Shown: positions 45,489 through 56,084 of the stretch, piece after piece
How positions within the stretch are numbered: position 1 is the first letter of the stretch
Layout of the letters: the number at the start of each line of letters is the position of its first letter
The notes under the pieces: generated by a model
What the model saw: only the letters and a program-made list of their open reading frames with translations
Told to the model about the DNA's origin: nothing
The model's database searches: none
Program-made: the position numbers and the translations under genes
Assembly (NCBI GenBank): GCA_028698335.1
Contig: JAQVDP010000003.1
Coordinates: 111,350 to 175,349 of the forward strand
Length of the DNA: 64,000 nucleotides
Direction: 5' to 3'
Source: Nevskiales bacterium
GTDB taxonomy: Bacteria > Pseudomonadota > Gammaproteobacteria > Nevskiales > Nevskiaceae

Positions 45489-47111
45489 ATGTCGATCATC
45501 CATCTGAGTCCTGGTCCGCGCCGTGTTGCGCGCCTGTTGCCGGCCCTGTGCGTCGCCGGCCTGCTGGCCGCCTGTGGCGGCGGTGGCGGCGACGCGTCGT
45601 CGGCGCCGGCCTGGGCCGGTGTGACCGCACTCGGCGGACAGACCACCAACTACACCGGCAACCAGTCCAGCTTCGGTTTCGACACGCCGGCGGCGAACCT
45701 CGAGGGCGAAGCGCTGGCGCTGCATCTGCAGGGCGATGCCGCGTTCGAGGACAAGTTCATCCGCGCGCCCAGCGATGACTTTCCGCAGCTCGACGGTGTC
45801 GGCCCGGTGCTGAACAACGACGCCTGCGTCGAGTGCCACAACCGCGATGGTCGCGGCAACTACACACTGGCCGCGCTGCAGGCCGATGCGGAGACCTGGA
45901 CCAAGCTGGGCTCCAACGAGGCGATCTTCCTGCGCATCAGCGTCGAGCCCGAAGGCGAGGCCTGTGTCCCCAGCGCGGACAACTGTTACTGCGCGCCGCA
46001 GCCGGTGCCGGGTTACTCGGACCAGCTGTTCCATCGGGGCGTGCAGGGTCTGCGCGCCGAATCGCCATTCACCGGGCAGGCCGACGTCTACGTGCGTTTC
46101 GAGCCGTCGATCGTCGCCTATGCCGACGGCGAAACCGTGACGCTGCGTCGTCCGGTGTTCGAGATCCGCAACCCCTACGACTATCCCGGCGAGGTGCCGG
46201 GCGACTACGACCCGCCGGTGAGCCGCCTGCTGCAGGCGGACGTGCGCAGCAGTCCGCGCATGGGGCTGCCGATGTTCGGCCTGGGGCTGCTCGAGGCGAT
46301 CCCGGAGGCCGATATCGTCGCGCTGGCCGATCCCGACGACCTCGACGGCGACGGTATCTCCGGCCGGCCCAACTGGGTGTGCGATCGCATCAAGCAGCTG
46401 CAGGGTGATCCGGAGCCGGTCAGCCTGGGGCGCTTCGGCTGGAAGGCCAGCACGCCCAGCGTGGCGATCCAGGGTGCCGGCGCGTACCGCGGCGACATCG
46501 GCGTCACCAACTACCTGTTCCCGGACGAGAGCATCGTCGGCACGCCCTTGTACGACGCCTACATCGCCGATCATCCCGACGACGACGGCCAGCAGGGCGC
46601 GGAGGTCGACGAAGCGACCATCAAGCAGGTGATGTTCTATTCGAACACCCTGGCGGTGCCGGGGCGGCGCAACGTCGACGATCCCGGGGTGCGGCACGGC
46701 GCGGCGCTGTTCGAGCAGGCCGGCTGCGCGAGCTGCCATCACCCGTCGTTCCGGACCGGGGCGCACCCTGGCGTCTGGGGGCCTTCGGGCACGGTGGCGG
46801 TGCCGCAGGTCGAGCAGCAGACGATCTACCCGTTCACCGACATGCTGTTGCACGACATGGGCGAGGATCTTGCGGACCATCGCAGCGACTTCGCCGCGGA
46901 TGGGCGCGAGTGGAAGACGCGGCCGCTGTGGGGCCTCGGCCTGACCCGGACCGTCAATCCGCTGGCCGGCTACCTGCACGACGCGCGGGCGCGCACCCTG
47001 CCCGAGGCGATCCTCTGGCACGGTGGGGAAGCCGAACCCGCGCGCGAGGCATTCCGGACCATGGACAAGGCCGATCGTGACGCGCTGATCGCGTTTCTCG
47101 AGTCCCTGTAG
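45489..47111 (+). CDS. Di-heme oxidoreductase (DUF1111/DHOR family) lipoprotein
   Basis: 540 aa from the ATG at 45489; a GTG at 45441 with GGAGG four bases upstream is the alternative start. The signal ends LLAACGGGG, a lipobox at Cys29. Two heme c attachment motifs are present: DACVECHN (Cys113-His117) and GCASCHHP (about 415). The rest is the DHOR family: NDDACVECH context, DLDGDGISGRPNWV and a C-terminal RTRPLWGLGLTR-like segment (here KTRPLWGLGLTRTVNP). Related to MauG and cytochrome c peroxidases, it is probably a periplasmic redox enzyme in iron handling, perhaps oxidising or reducing iron for the imelysin partner. The exact reaction is unknown. Confidence 0.9.
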   Translation: MSIIHLSPGPRRVARLLPALCVAGLLAACGGGGGDASSAPAWAGVTALGGQTTNYTGNQSSFGFDTPAANLEGEALALHLQGDAAFEDKFIRAPSDDFPQLDGVGPVLNNDACVECHNRDGRGNYTLAALQADAETWTKLGSNEAIFLRISVEPEGEACVPSADNCYCAPQPVPGYSDQLFHRGVQGLRAESPFTGQADVYVRFEPSIVAYADGETVTLRRPVFEIRNPYDYPGEVPGDYDPPVSRLLQADVRSSPRMGLPMFGLGLLEAIPEADIVALADPDDLDGDGISGRPNWVCDRIKQLQGDPEPVSLGRFGWKASTPSVAIQGAGAYRGDIGVTNYLFPDESIVGTPLYDAYIADHPDDDGQQGAEVDEATIKQVMFYSNTLAVPGRRNVDDPGVRHGAALFEQAGCASCHHPSFRTGAHPGVWGPSGTVAVPQVEQQTIYPFTDMLLHDMGEDLADHRSDFAADGREWKTRPLWGLGLTRTVNPLAGYLHDARARTLPEAILWHGGEAEPAREAFRTMDKADRDALIAFLESL

Positions 47112-47220
47112 CCGGGAGGCGATCGCGACGGGGCGTCGCCAGCGGCGGCGCTGTGGCGGTCGGGGCGGCGCTTGGCTACCATAACGCCCCTTTTTGTGCC
47201 ACCCGAATCCGCTCCCCAGC

Positions 47221-49854
<2,634 letters not shown>

Positions 49855-49901
49855 ACGCAGCGCCCGGTGTGGGCGTGCGTCTCAATTCTCCACAAGACAC
49901 C

Positions 49902-51125
49902 ATGGCACTCATTGTTCAGAAGTACGGCGGCACGTCGATGGGTTCGGTCGAGCGCATCGAACACGTGGCGCACAAGGTGGCGTCCTGGCGGCAGCAGGGA
50001 CACCAGGTCATCGTCGTGGTTTCCGCGATGTCCGGTGAGACCGACCGCCTGCTGAAGCTGGCCAAGTCGATCGATCCGCGCGGTTCGAAGCGCGAGTTCG
50101 ACCAGATCGCAGCGACCGGCGAGCAGGTCACGATCGGGCTGCTGGCGCTGGCCCTCGGCAAGCTCGGCGTGCAGGCCCGCTCCTATACCGGATGGCAGGT
50201 GCCGATCCGCACCGACGACGCCCACATGAAGGCGCGGATCCAGGACATCGATGCGCAGCGGCTGCGCAACGATTGCGAAGCCGGCATCGTGCCGGTGGTG
50301 GCCGGGTTCCAGGGCATCTGCGCCGACAACAGCGTCGCGACGCTCGGCCGTGGCGGTTCGGATACGACCGGGGTGGCCATCGCGGCCGCGCTCAAGGCCG
50401 ACGAATGCCAGATCTACACCGACGTCGACGGCGTCTACACCACCGATCCGCGGGTCGAGCCGAAGGCGCGCCGTCTGGACCGGATCACGTTCGAGGAAAT
50501 GCTCGAACTCGCCAGCCTCGGATCCAAGGTGCTGCAGATCCGTTCTGTCGAGTTCGCGGGCAAATACAAGGTACCGCTGCGCGTGCTGTCGACCTTCGTC
50601 GAGGGGCCGGGCACGCTGATCACGTTAGAGGACAACAAGATGGAAGAGCCGCTGATCTCCGGGATCGCGTTCAATCGCGACGAAGCGCAGGTGACGATGA
50701 CCGGTGTGCCGGATCGCCCGGGAATCGCCGCGGCGATTCTGGGCCCCGTCGGCGACGCCAACATCGAAGTCGACATGATCGTGCAGAACGTCGGTGGCGA
50801 CGGCGCGACCGATTTCACCTTCACCGTGCACCGCAATGACTACGAGCGGGCGCTCGAGGTCATGCGCAAGGTCGCCGACGAACTCGGCGCGGTGGGCGTC
50901 AGCGGCGCGACCGACATCGTCAAGGTGTCGCTGGTCGGTGTCGGTATGCGCAGCCATGCCGGGATCGCGTCGCAGATGTTCAAGTCGCTGGCTTCGGCCG
51001 GCATCAACATCCGCATGATCTCGACGTCGGAAATCAAGATCTCCGTGGTCATCGACGAGATGTATCTGGAGCTGGCCGTGCGGACCCTGCACAAGGCCTT
51101 CGGCCTCGAGGAAGCGGCGGCCTGA
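49902..51125 (+). CDS. lysC: Aspartokinase (monofunctional)
   Basis: 407 aa. It phosphorylates aspartate, the first step of lysine, threonine and methionine synthesis. The kinase domain opens with [19 protein letters not shown] and contains [27 protein letters not shown] and [13 protein letters not shown]. Two ACT domains follow (about 265-400: [17 protein letters not shown] and [19 protein letters not shown]) that bind allosteric amino acids, as in the alpha/beta-type aspartokinases of Pseudomonas and Gram-positive bacteria. No lysine riboswitch fits in the 47 bp after alaS, so feedback inhibition is probably the main control. Confidence 0.95.
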   Translation: MALIVQKYGGTSMGSVERIEHVAHKVASWRQQGHQVIVVVSAMSGETDRLLKLAKSIDPRGSKREFDQIAATGEQVTIGLLALALGKLGVQARSYTGWQVPIRTDDAHMKARIQDIDAQRLRNDCEAGIVPVVAGFQGICADNSVATLGRGGSDTTGVAIAAALKADECQIYTDVDGVYTTDPRVEPKARRLDRITFEEMLELASLGSKVLQIRSVEFAGKYKVPLRVLSTFVEGPGTLITLEDNKMEEPLISGIAFNRDEAQVTMTGVPDRPGIAAAILGPVGDANIEVDMIVQNVGGDGATDFTFTVHRNDYERALEVMRKVADELGAVGVSGATDIVKVSLVGVGMRSHAGIASQMFKSLASAGINIRMISTSEIKISVVIDEMYLELAVRTLHKAFGLEEAAA

Positions 51126-51235
51126 GGCCGTCCGGCACCGTTCAGTTATCCACAGGGTGCGGTTCATCGGACAGGATATGCCCTGGCCGCTGTGTTCTCC
51201 GAAACTGGGCGCTATCAGTCAAGGAGGATGGAATT

Positions 51236-51430
51236 ATGCTGATCCTGACAAGGCGTGTCGGTGAGACCGTGGTGATCGGGGACGAGGTCGAGGTCACGGT
51301 GCTGGGCGTCAAGGGCAATCAGGTGCGACTCGGCGTCAAGGCGCCGCGTAACGTCGCCGTGCATCGCGAAGAAGTCTTCGAACGCATCCAGCGCGAGGGG
51401 GATGGCGACGCCGTTCAGGCCGTGGCCTGA
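51236..51430 (+). CDS. csrA: Carbon storage regulator CsrA/RsmA
   Basis: 64 aa behind a strong AAGGAGG. This dimeric RNA-binding protein represses or activates translation by binding GGA motifs in leaders. The core [20 protein letters not shown] is nearly invariant, with the RNA-contacting Leu4/Arg6 and the later [20 protein letters not shown] carrying Val42/Arg44-type contacts. The C-terminal tail is short and variable. Its own ribosome-binding site contains GGA, which is compatible with autoregulation. The csrA-tRNA order is conserved in gammaproteobacteria. Confidence 0.97.
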   Translation: MLILTRRVGETVVIGDEVEVTVLGVKGNQVRLGVKAPRNVAVHREEVFERIQREGDGDAVQAVA

Positions 51431-51470
51431 GCCGTTTCCGGGGTTTCTGCACAGCGGTTGCCCGCCGCAC

Positions 51471-51499
51471 TTTACCTTCATCTGCAAGGCCGCTAGAAT
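51471..51499 (+). promoter_or_regulatory. Sigma-70 promoter of the tRNA-Arg gene
   Basis: TTTACC (51471-51476) and TAGAAT (51494-51499) are separated by 17 bp, close to the sigma-70 consensus. A GC-rich discriminator (CGCGGCCCC) follows the -10 box, as is usual for stringently controlled tRNA promoters. The tRNA-Arg gene begins 35 bp after the -10 box. Confidence 0.65.
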
Positions 51500-51533
51500 C
51501 GCGGCCCCTGTGTTGTTTTGCCGCACAGGTTGC

Positions 51534-51610
51534 GCGCCCGTAGCTCAGCTGGATAGAGCACCAGGCTACGAACTTGGGGGTCGGAGGTTCGAATCCTTCC
51601 GGGCGCACCA
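51534..51610 (+). tRNA. tRNA-Arg (ACG)
   Basis: 77 nt with encoded CCA. Acceptor stem GCGCCCG pairs with CGGGCGC (51600-51606). The D-arm is GCTC...GAGC, the anticodon loop is CTACGAA (anticodon ACG) on a CCAGG/CTTGG stem, and the T-arm is GGAGG-TTCGAAT-CCTTC. It follows csrA, as in many gammaproteobacteria. Confidence 0.96.
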
Positions 51611-51662
51611 AATGTATCAAGCAGTGATGCTGTCGGATCAGCGGTAAGGTCGGACGGCGGGT

Positions 51663-51678
51663 GGATTCGAACCTCCGA
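51663..51678 (+). repeat. Inverted copy of the tRNA-Arg T-arm
   Basis: Sixteen bases here are the exact reverse complement of the tRNA-Arg T-arm (51581-51596). The copy sits between the tRNA and a second, direct copy of its 3' end. It is probably in the same transcript and so could pair with the tRNA. Confidence 0.85.
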
Positions 51679-51728
51679 GCGGCATCTGGGTTCGACGAGT
51701 CCGAAGGGCGAAGAGCGCTGCTCCGAGT

Positions 51729-51772
51729 GATCCTTCCGGGCGCGCCAAATGGATTTAGAGGTGATGCTGTCG
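51729..51772 (+). repeat. Direct repeat of the tRNA-Arg 3' end and trailer
   Basis: Positions 51729-51747 repeat the last 19 bases of tRNA-Arg with only two changes, including discriminator A to G. The similarity continues into the trailer (shared GTGATGCTGTCG). The spacing to the original is 137 bp, giving a tandem repeat of about 1.3 units. It is like the tRNA-derived rtT repeats of E. coli tyrT. Confidence 0.85.
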
Positions 51773-51823
51773 AGCCGGTTGTTGGCTCGGCAGGGCAGGG
51801 CCCGAGCCCTGGCTGATCGTCCC

Positions 51824-51916
51824 GGAGAGATGGCCGAGTGGACGAAGGCGCTCCCCTGCTAAGGGAGTATACGGCTTATACCCGTATCGAGGGTTCGAAT
51901 CCCTCTCTCTCCGCCA
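51824..51916 (+). tRNA. tRNA-Ser (GCT)
   Basis: 93 nt with encoded CCA, including the long variable arm of serine tRNAs. Acceptor GGAGAGA pairs with TCTCTCC, discriminator G. The anticodon loop is CTGCTAA (anticodon GCT) on a CTCCC/GGGAG stem, and the T-arm is GAGGG-TTCGAAT-CCCTC. It reads AGC and AGU codons. Two small hairpins at 51771-51816 separate it from the tRNA-Arg repeat. Confidence 0.96.
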
Positions 51917-51917
51917 A

Positions 51918-51960
51918 TACAAACACGAAGGCCCCGCATCGCGGGGCCTTCGTGTTTGTA
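51918..51960 (+). terminator. Long hairpin directly after tRNA-Ser
   Basis: A perfect 20-bp inverted repeat (51918-51937 with 51941-51960, loop ATC, core GGCCCCGC) begins two bases after the tRNA CCA end. Its T content is modest, so it may serve as a terminator, a processing signal, or both. A shortened copy recurs 171 bp further on. Confidence 0.6.
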
Positions 51961-51969
51961 TCGTGATCA

Positions 51970-51986
51970 GGATTCGAAACATCGAT
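51970..51986 (+). repeat. Degenerate inverted copy of the tRNA-Ser T-arm
   Basis: GGATTCGAAACATCGAT is the reverse complement of the tRNA-Ser T-arm (51886-51902) with two mismatches. It occupies the same place in the unit as the inverted T-arms at 51663 and 52141, and is followed by the shared GGGTTCGACGA element. Confidence 0.75.
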
Positions 51987-52071
51987 ACAGCGATGAACGG
52001 GTTCGACGACCGGCTTTGCCGGGCGATCGTGCGCGGGCACGACCCGAAGGGCGAGCGGCGTAGCCGCGAGT

Positions 52072-52149
52072 AATCCCTCTCTCCGCCATGCGTACGAAAA
52101 GGCCCCGCGATGCGGGGCCTTCGTGTTTGTATCGTGATCAGGATTCGAA
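52072..52149 (+). repeat. Second unit of the tRNA-Ser 3' tandem repeat
   Basis: 52072-52088 repeats the tRNA-Ser 3' end (AATCCCTCTCTCCGCCA, one CT shorter). The following hairpin has a variant stem, and a 38-bp stretch (52112-52149) is identical to 51941-51978. The unit length is 171-172 bp. There is no open reading frame of merit here. Confidence 0.88.
52099..52121 (+). terminator. Hairpin in the second tRNA-Ser repeat unit
   Basis: A 10-bp perfect stem (AAGGCCCCGC with GCGGGGCCTT, loop GAT) corresponds to the hairpin at 51918-51960 but with a shorter stem. It is followed by CGTGTTTG, so termination strength is modest. Confidence 0.5.
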
Positions 52150-52157
52150 CCCTCGAT
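52141..52157 (+). repeat. Exact inverted copy of the tRNA-Ser T-arm
   Basis: Seventeen bases are the exact reverse complement of tRNA-Ser positions 51886-51902. After a final GGGTTCGACGG the repeat similarity fades, and 52180-52339 shows nothing else I can support apart from the start region of the next gene. Confidence 0.85.
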
Positions 52158-52339
52158 CCAGTCCTGAATGGGTTCGACGGCCCAGGTGTGGCGCATTCCC
52201 CGTCGTCTTCGCGAGCGCCGGACCACGGCGGACTTCGCTCAGGGCATGCGTGGTGCCGTGACCCTGCCGTTGCGCAGGGCGGTGGGAGCATGCGTTAAAG
52301 TCCGGCGCGGTTCGTCACATTCGCAGGATCCCGTATCAG

Positions 52340-52894
52340 ATGAAGATCGCCTTGACGCCTTTTGCGCGGACGCGTCTGTTTCCGCGTTCGGAGCGCCGCA
52401 ATGCCATCGTCGGCACCGACCCTGAGTCCTTCGAGCGTCACATCAACGCGCATGCGCCGTTGGCGGTGCTCGACGGCTACGCGCCGTTCTGCAAGCTGCA
52501 CGTGCATCGCAACTGGACGACGACGCGCTGCGCCGCGGTCGAGATCACGCCGGACAACCAGCATCTGCTGCGCTCGGGCTACGAGGCGCGCACGCGTGAC
52601 GAGCTGGCGGTGCTGAATCGCTGGTTCGAGGGCGTCGAACCGCCACTGGCGAACTATCTGCTGGTGATCCTGTACGACCGCGAGCAGCTGGCCCGCGAGG
52701 GCGAGGCGGTGGATGCCGACTGGGGCGTCGTCGGCTGCCTCGCGACGATGGAGCCGAAGGAAACGCCGCTGGCGCCGATCACGATGATGCGCAACGCGCT
52801 CGGGGTCGAGGAGGGCGGGTCAGGAGTGCCGCTCGACCGCGACGCCTACCAGCGGAGCGTCGAATTCTGGGCGGTACACGCCACCTGGCGCTGA
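52340..52894 (+). CDS. DUF3228 family protein
   Basis: 184 aa of a soluble protein. The opening MKIALTPFARTRLFPRSERRN, the central YAPFCKLHVHRNWTTTRCAAVEIT and the YLLVILYDREQLAREGE segment fit the DUF3228 family, which has no known function. The late PLAPITMMRNALGVEEGGSG is also in the family pattern. No signal peptide is present. It stands alone between the tRNA repeats and a divergently regulated protease gene on the same strand. Confidence 0.75.
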   Translation: MKIALTPFARTRLFPRSERRNAIVGTDPESFERHINAHAPLAVLDGYAPFCKLHVHRNWTTTRCAAVEITPDNQHLLRSGYEARTRDELAVLNRWFEGVEPPLANYLLVILYDREQLAREGEAVDADWGVVGCLATMEPKETPLAPITMMRNALGVEEGGSGVPLDRDAYQRSVEFWAVHATWR

Positions 52895-52994
52895 CGCATC
52901 AGTCCTGAGGACTGAGAACTTTTCCCCACTTTAGGGGCGCTGGTTCGTGTCTATACTCGGACTTGCGTCGGTCGCGACCGTAAGAGGAAGAACG

Positions 52995-54506
52995 ATGATG
53001 AAGCGCTCCCTGGTGTGTGTCCCCGTTCTCGTCCTGGCCATGGGCCATTGTTCCGGCGCGATTGCGGCGGGGCCGCCGGCCGACGCCGCAGCCGCAGCCG
53101 CAGCCCGACAACGGGTGGTGGATCACTGGACGCCGGAGCGGCGGGCCGCCGCGACTCCGCGTGATCTGTTCCTCGATCCGCACGGAAAGGCCTACATGCG
53201 GCGGGCCGACGGCGCGTTGATCGCTTACGGTCGGGCTGGCGGCGATCAGCTCAGTGCGAGCAATCCCGTCCCGGCGGCCAGACCGGGTGGCGGCGGTGGC
53301 GGTGGCAGCGATGCCACGCCGCCGAGCATTTCGGGCATGGCGCCCGCCGACGGTGCGACGATCGCGGCCAGCGCGACGTTTTCCGCCGTGATCACCGATG
53401 CCAGCGGCATCCGCAGCGTCAGCTTCGTGGTGACCTATCCCGATGGCGTGACCACCCAGAGCTTCACGCCCACCTTCGTCGGCAATGACACCTGGGAGAC
53501 GAACCTGCAGGGCTTCAGCGACGGGCAGTGGAGCTGGCAGGTCGTGGCCAAGGACGCCGCCAAGGGTGGGGGCAACACCGCGACATCCGCGCCGAGTGGC
53601 TTTGCCGTCGATACCGGGGGCGGCGGTTCCGGTGGCGGTGGCGGTGGCGGCGGCAGCTACATCACCACCAACGCCGGCTGGGTCGGAGGTGGCGTGGTCC
53701 AGACTGCGGCCGGGCGCATCTATTTCGAGATGCCGGGCAATCCGAAGCGCAAGGGCGGCTGGAGCGGCTATGTCTGCTCGGGCACGGTGGCGACCGACGC
53801 GACCAGCGGACGGTCGGTCATCCTGACGGCCGCGCACTGCGTGTATGACGACGCCAACAAGGCGTTCGCGCGGAACGTACTGTTCATTCCCAATCAGGAT
53901 GCGACCACCGGCACCGGGACGGACCGGGACTGCAGCAACGATCCGCTCGGATGCTGGGTGCCGTCGTTCGGCGCGGTGGACGTGAACTGGACGACCCGGA
54001 CCTTCCCCGACAACGTCGCCTGGGACTACGCGTTCTACGTGGTCAGAGACTCGGGCGCGCACTCGGGCACGTCGGCCGGTTCCGAGGTCCTCGACGTCGC
54101 GGTCACGCCGATGGCGATCAGCTTCGCCACTCCGGCCTACGACGATGGCGATCCGTCCGCGACCAGCGTGGACTTCACCCATGCGCTGGGCTACTCGTAT
54201 TCCGACGATCCCACCTTCATGTACTGCGCGGAGGACATGACCCTCGAAGGCACGGTGAACTGGTGGTTGCCCAGCTGCGGCCTGTCGGGCGGTGCGTCTG
54301 GGGGACCGTGGGTACAGCCGATGTCCGGTGGGGACGGTCCGCTGATCTCGGTGAATTCCTGGGGCTACACCACCGCGCCGGGCATGGCCGGGCCGAAATT
54401 CTCCGGCACCTCGACCGAATGCGTGTTCGGCGAGGCCCGCGGAGTCGATTTCCTTGCCGTGCCGACGACCGATGGCGACGCTGGCATCGCGGTGTCCTGC
54501 CCCTGA
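52995..54506 (+). CDS. Secreted trypsin-like serine protease with Ig-like domain
   Basis: 503 aa starting MM after GAGGAAGAACG. The signal peptide ends near SGAIAA (about 25), followed by a poly-alanine linker. Two glycine-rich linkers flank an Ig-like domain (about 107-206). The protease domain (about 220-503) has the chymotrypsin triad: His281 in ILTAAHCVYDD, Asp344 in AWDYAFYVV and Ser435 in SGGASGGPWVQ. Cysteines near 320, 411, 428 and 476 could form disulfides. It is probably secreted and degrades extracellular protein. It ends at a strong terminator. Confidence 0.9.
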   Translation: MMKRSLVCVPVLVLAMGHCSGAIAAGPPADAAAAAAARQRVVDHWTPERRAAATPRDLFLDPHGKAYMRRADGALIAYGRAGGDQLSASNPVPAARPGGGGGGGSDATPPSISGMAPADGATIAASATFSAVITDASGIRSVSFVVTYPDGVTTQSFTPTFVGNDTWETNLQGFSDGQWSWQVVAKDAAKGGGNTATSAPSGFAVDTGGGGSGGGGGGGGSYITTNAGWVGGGVVQTAAGRIYFEMPGNPKRKGGWSGYVCSGTVATDATSGRSVILTAAHCVYDDANKAFARNVLFIPNQDATTGTGTDRDCSNDPLGCWVPSFGAVDVNWTTRTFPDNVAWDYAFYVVRDSGAHSGTSAGSEVLDVAVTPMAISFATPAYDDGDPSATSVDFTHALGYSYSDDPTFMYCAEDMTLEGTVNWWLPSCGLSGGASGGPWVQPMSGGDGPLISVNSWGYTTAPGMAGPKFSGTSTECVFGEARGVDFLAVPTTDGDAGIAVSCP

Positions 54507-54548
54507 GGCAAGACACCCGCCGGATCGTCGATCCGGACCACGTACATC

Positions 54549-54578
54549 CGCCCGCCCGGCATGCCGGGCGGGCGTTTT
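54549..54578 (+). terminator. Rho-independent terminator after protease gene
   Basis: A 12-bp GC-rich stem (CGCCCGCCCGGC with GCCGGGCGGGCG) with a two-base loop is followed by TTTT. It lies 43 bp after the protease stop and could also serve the convergent symporter gene. Confidence 0.82.
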
Positions 54579-54603
54579 CAATGAAGGAATGCCGCGCCGC
54601 GGG

Positions 54604-55977
54604 TCAGTCGGCTTCGGCTGTGTTGCCCGGCGTGGCCGTGGATTGTGTGGCGTCGGATTCCGCGCCGGTGCCGAGAACCCAGCGATCGGCGAAGGTGCAG
54701 GCCACCAGATCCCCCATCACGTTGACCGCCGTGCGACTCATGTCGAGCACGCGATCGATGCCCATGATCAACGCGACGCCGGCCGGCGGCACGCCGATGC
54801 TGGAGACGATGCTGGCGAGGATCACGATGCCGACGCCGGGCGTCGCCGGTGAACCGATCGATGCGCCAACCGCCATCGCGACGATCAGGACGAGGCCGCT
54901 GGTGCTGATGTCGACGCCGAACACCTGCGCGAGAAATACGGCCGCGACGGCCTGATATAGCGCGGTGCCGTTCATGTTGATCGTCGCGCCCAGCGGTACG
55001 ACGAACTGGGCGACGCCGGGGCGGACCTGCAGTTTGTCGGCGGCGGTCTGCATCGACAGCGGCATGACGGCGGCCGAGCTGGAGGTGCTGAACGCCAGCA
55101 GCAGCAGTTCGCGGCTGTCACGCAGGAAGCTGCGCGGGGTGATCCCGGCGATCACGGCCATCAGGGCGAGATACAGCAGTACCATCAGAGCCAGGCCCAA
55201 CAGCACCGTCATCGCGTATACCCCGAGGCCGACGAGGGTCTGCGCGCCGGTGCGGCTGGTCAGCTGCGCCATCAGTCCGAATACCGCCAGCGGTGCGAGC
55301 TTCATCGCCCAGCGCACCACCGCCATGCAGACCTCCTGCACCGATCCGAGCAGATCCATCAGCGGCTGCGAGGTCTTGCGCGGCAGGGACAGCGACGCCG
55401 CCGAGATCACGAACGCGAACAGCACGATCTGCAGCATCTGGCCTTCGACCATCGCGTTGAGCGGATTGCCGGGCAGCAGGCCGATGAGAATTTCGGGCAG
55501 ATCCTGCAGCAGCGGTGCGGAGACCGCTTCGACCGTGTCGGGGTCTGTCCGGGCGTAGGCCTCGCCGAGTTCCAGGTAGCGCCCGGGCTCGATCCACAGC
55601 GTTAGCTCCACGCCGAGCAGGGCCGCGACGGCGGTGGTGATGACGAAGAACACGATCACCGACAGCGTCAGCCGCTTGAGATCGCCGGTCAGCGCACTGC
55701 CGGCGAGGCCTCTGACGATCGACGCGAATACCAGCGGCACCACGATCATCTGGATCGTGACCAGAAACAGACGGCCCGGAAACGCCAGCCAGTTGCCGAT
55801 CACCGCGCTGGTATCGAGTGCGACCCACCCGGTCGCGGGGCCGATGGCGATGCCGACCAGCAGTCCGGCGCCCATACCGATCAGCACCTGCACCCAGAGC
55901 TTGCCCTCGATCAGATGCGCCAGCTGTTCGTTGAGGGCGGCGAGGCTGCGGGAGCGAGAAAAGGGGTGAGGAGGCAT
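54604..55977 (-). CDS. Dicarboxylate/amino-acid:cation symporter (DAACS)
   Basis: 457 aa with AGGAGG upstream. It is a sodium- or proton-coupled transporter of the GltP/DctA (SDF) family in the inner membrane. Hydrophobic helices span most of the chain. The family hairpin loop is serine-rich (LLLAFSTSSSAAVMPLSM), the substrate-site motif is VVPLGATINMNGTALYQAV, and the second hairpin includes AMAVGASIGSPATPGVGIVI. The N terminus is short and charged. Candidate substrates are C4-dicarboxylates, glutamate or aspartate; they cannot be told apart here. Single gene, convergent with the protease gene. Confidence 0.93.
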   Translation of the reverse strand: MPPHPFSRSRSLAALNEQLAHLIEGKLWVQVLIGMGAGLLVGIAIGPATGWVALDTSAVIGNWLAFPGRLFLVTIQMIVVPLVFASIVRGLAGSALTGDLKRLTLSVIVFFVITTAVAALLGVELTLWIEPGRYLELGEAYARTDPDTVEAVSAPLLQDLPEILIGLLPGNPLNAMVEGQMLQIVLFAFVISAASLSLPRKTSQPLMDLLGSVQEVCMAVVRWAMKLAPLAVFGLMAQLTSRTGAQTLVGLGVYAMTVLLGLALMVLLYLALMAVIAGITPRSFLRDSRELLLLAFSTSSSAAVMPLSMQTAADKLQVRPGVAQFVVPLGATINMNGTALYQAVAAVFLAQVFGVDISTSGLVLIVAMAVGASIGSPATPGVGIVILASIVSSIGVPPAGVALIMGIDRVLDMSRTAVNVMGDLVACTFADRWVLGTGAESDATQSTATPGNTAEAD

Positions 55978-56084
55978 GTCGGTCGGGAAATGCGCGGTGT
56001 GCCCGTCACTTTAAGTGTTTCGCGAGGTCGATTCGAACTCCGCGGCATCAGGAAACAGGACAGACCTGGGGCATACTGGAATAC

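Noticed and set aside
49855..49901. Lysine riboswitch before lysC
   Set aside because: Only 47 bp separate alaS from lysC, too short for the element, and no L-box features are seen.
51336..51620. Minus-strand ORF beginning MIHLVRPEGFEPPTPKF
   Set aside because: It is the antisense translation of tRNA-Arg and csrA DNA; the EGFEP-type sequence is a well-known tRNA artefact.
51755..52291. Minus-strand ORF of 178 aa with RERDSNPRYGYKPYTPL
   Set aside because: It is an antisense read of tRNA-Ser and its repeats, not a protein gene.
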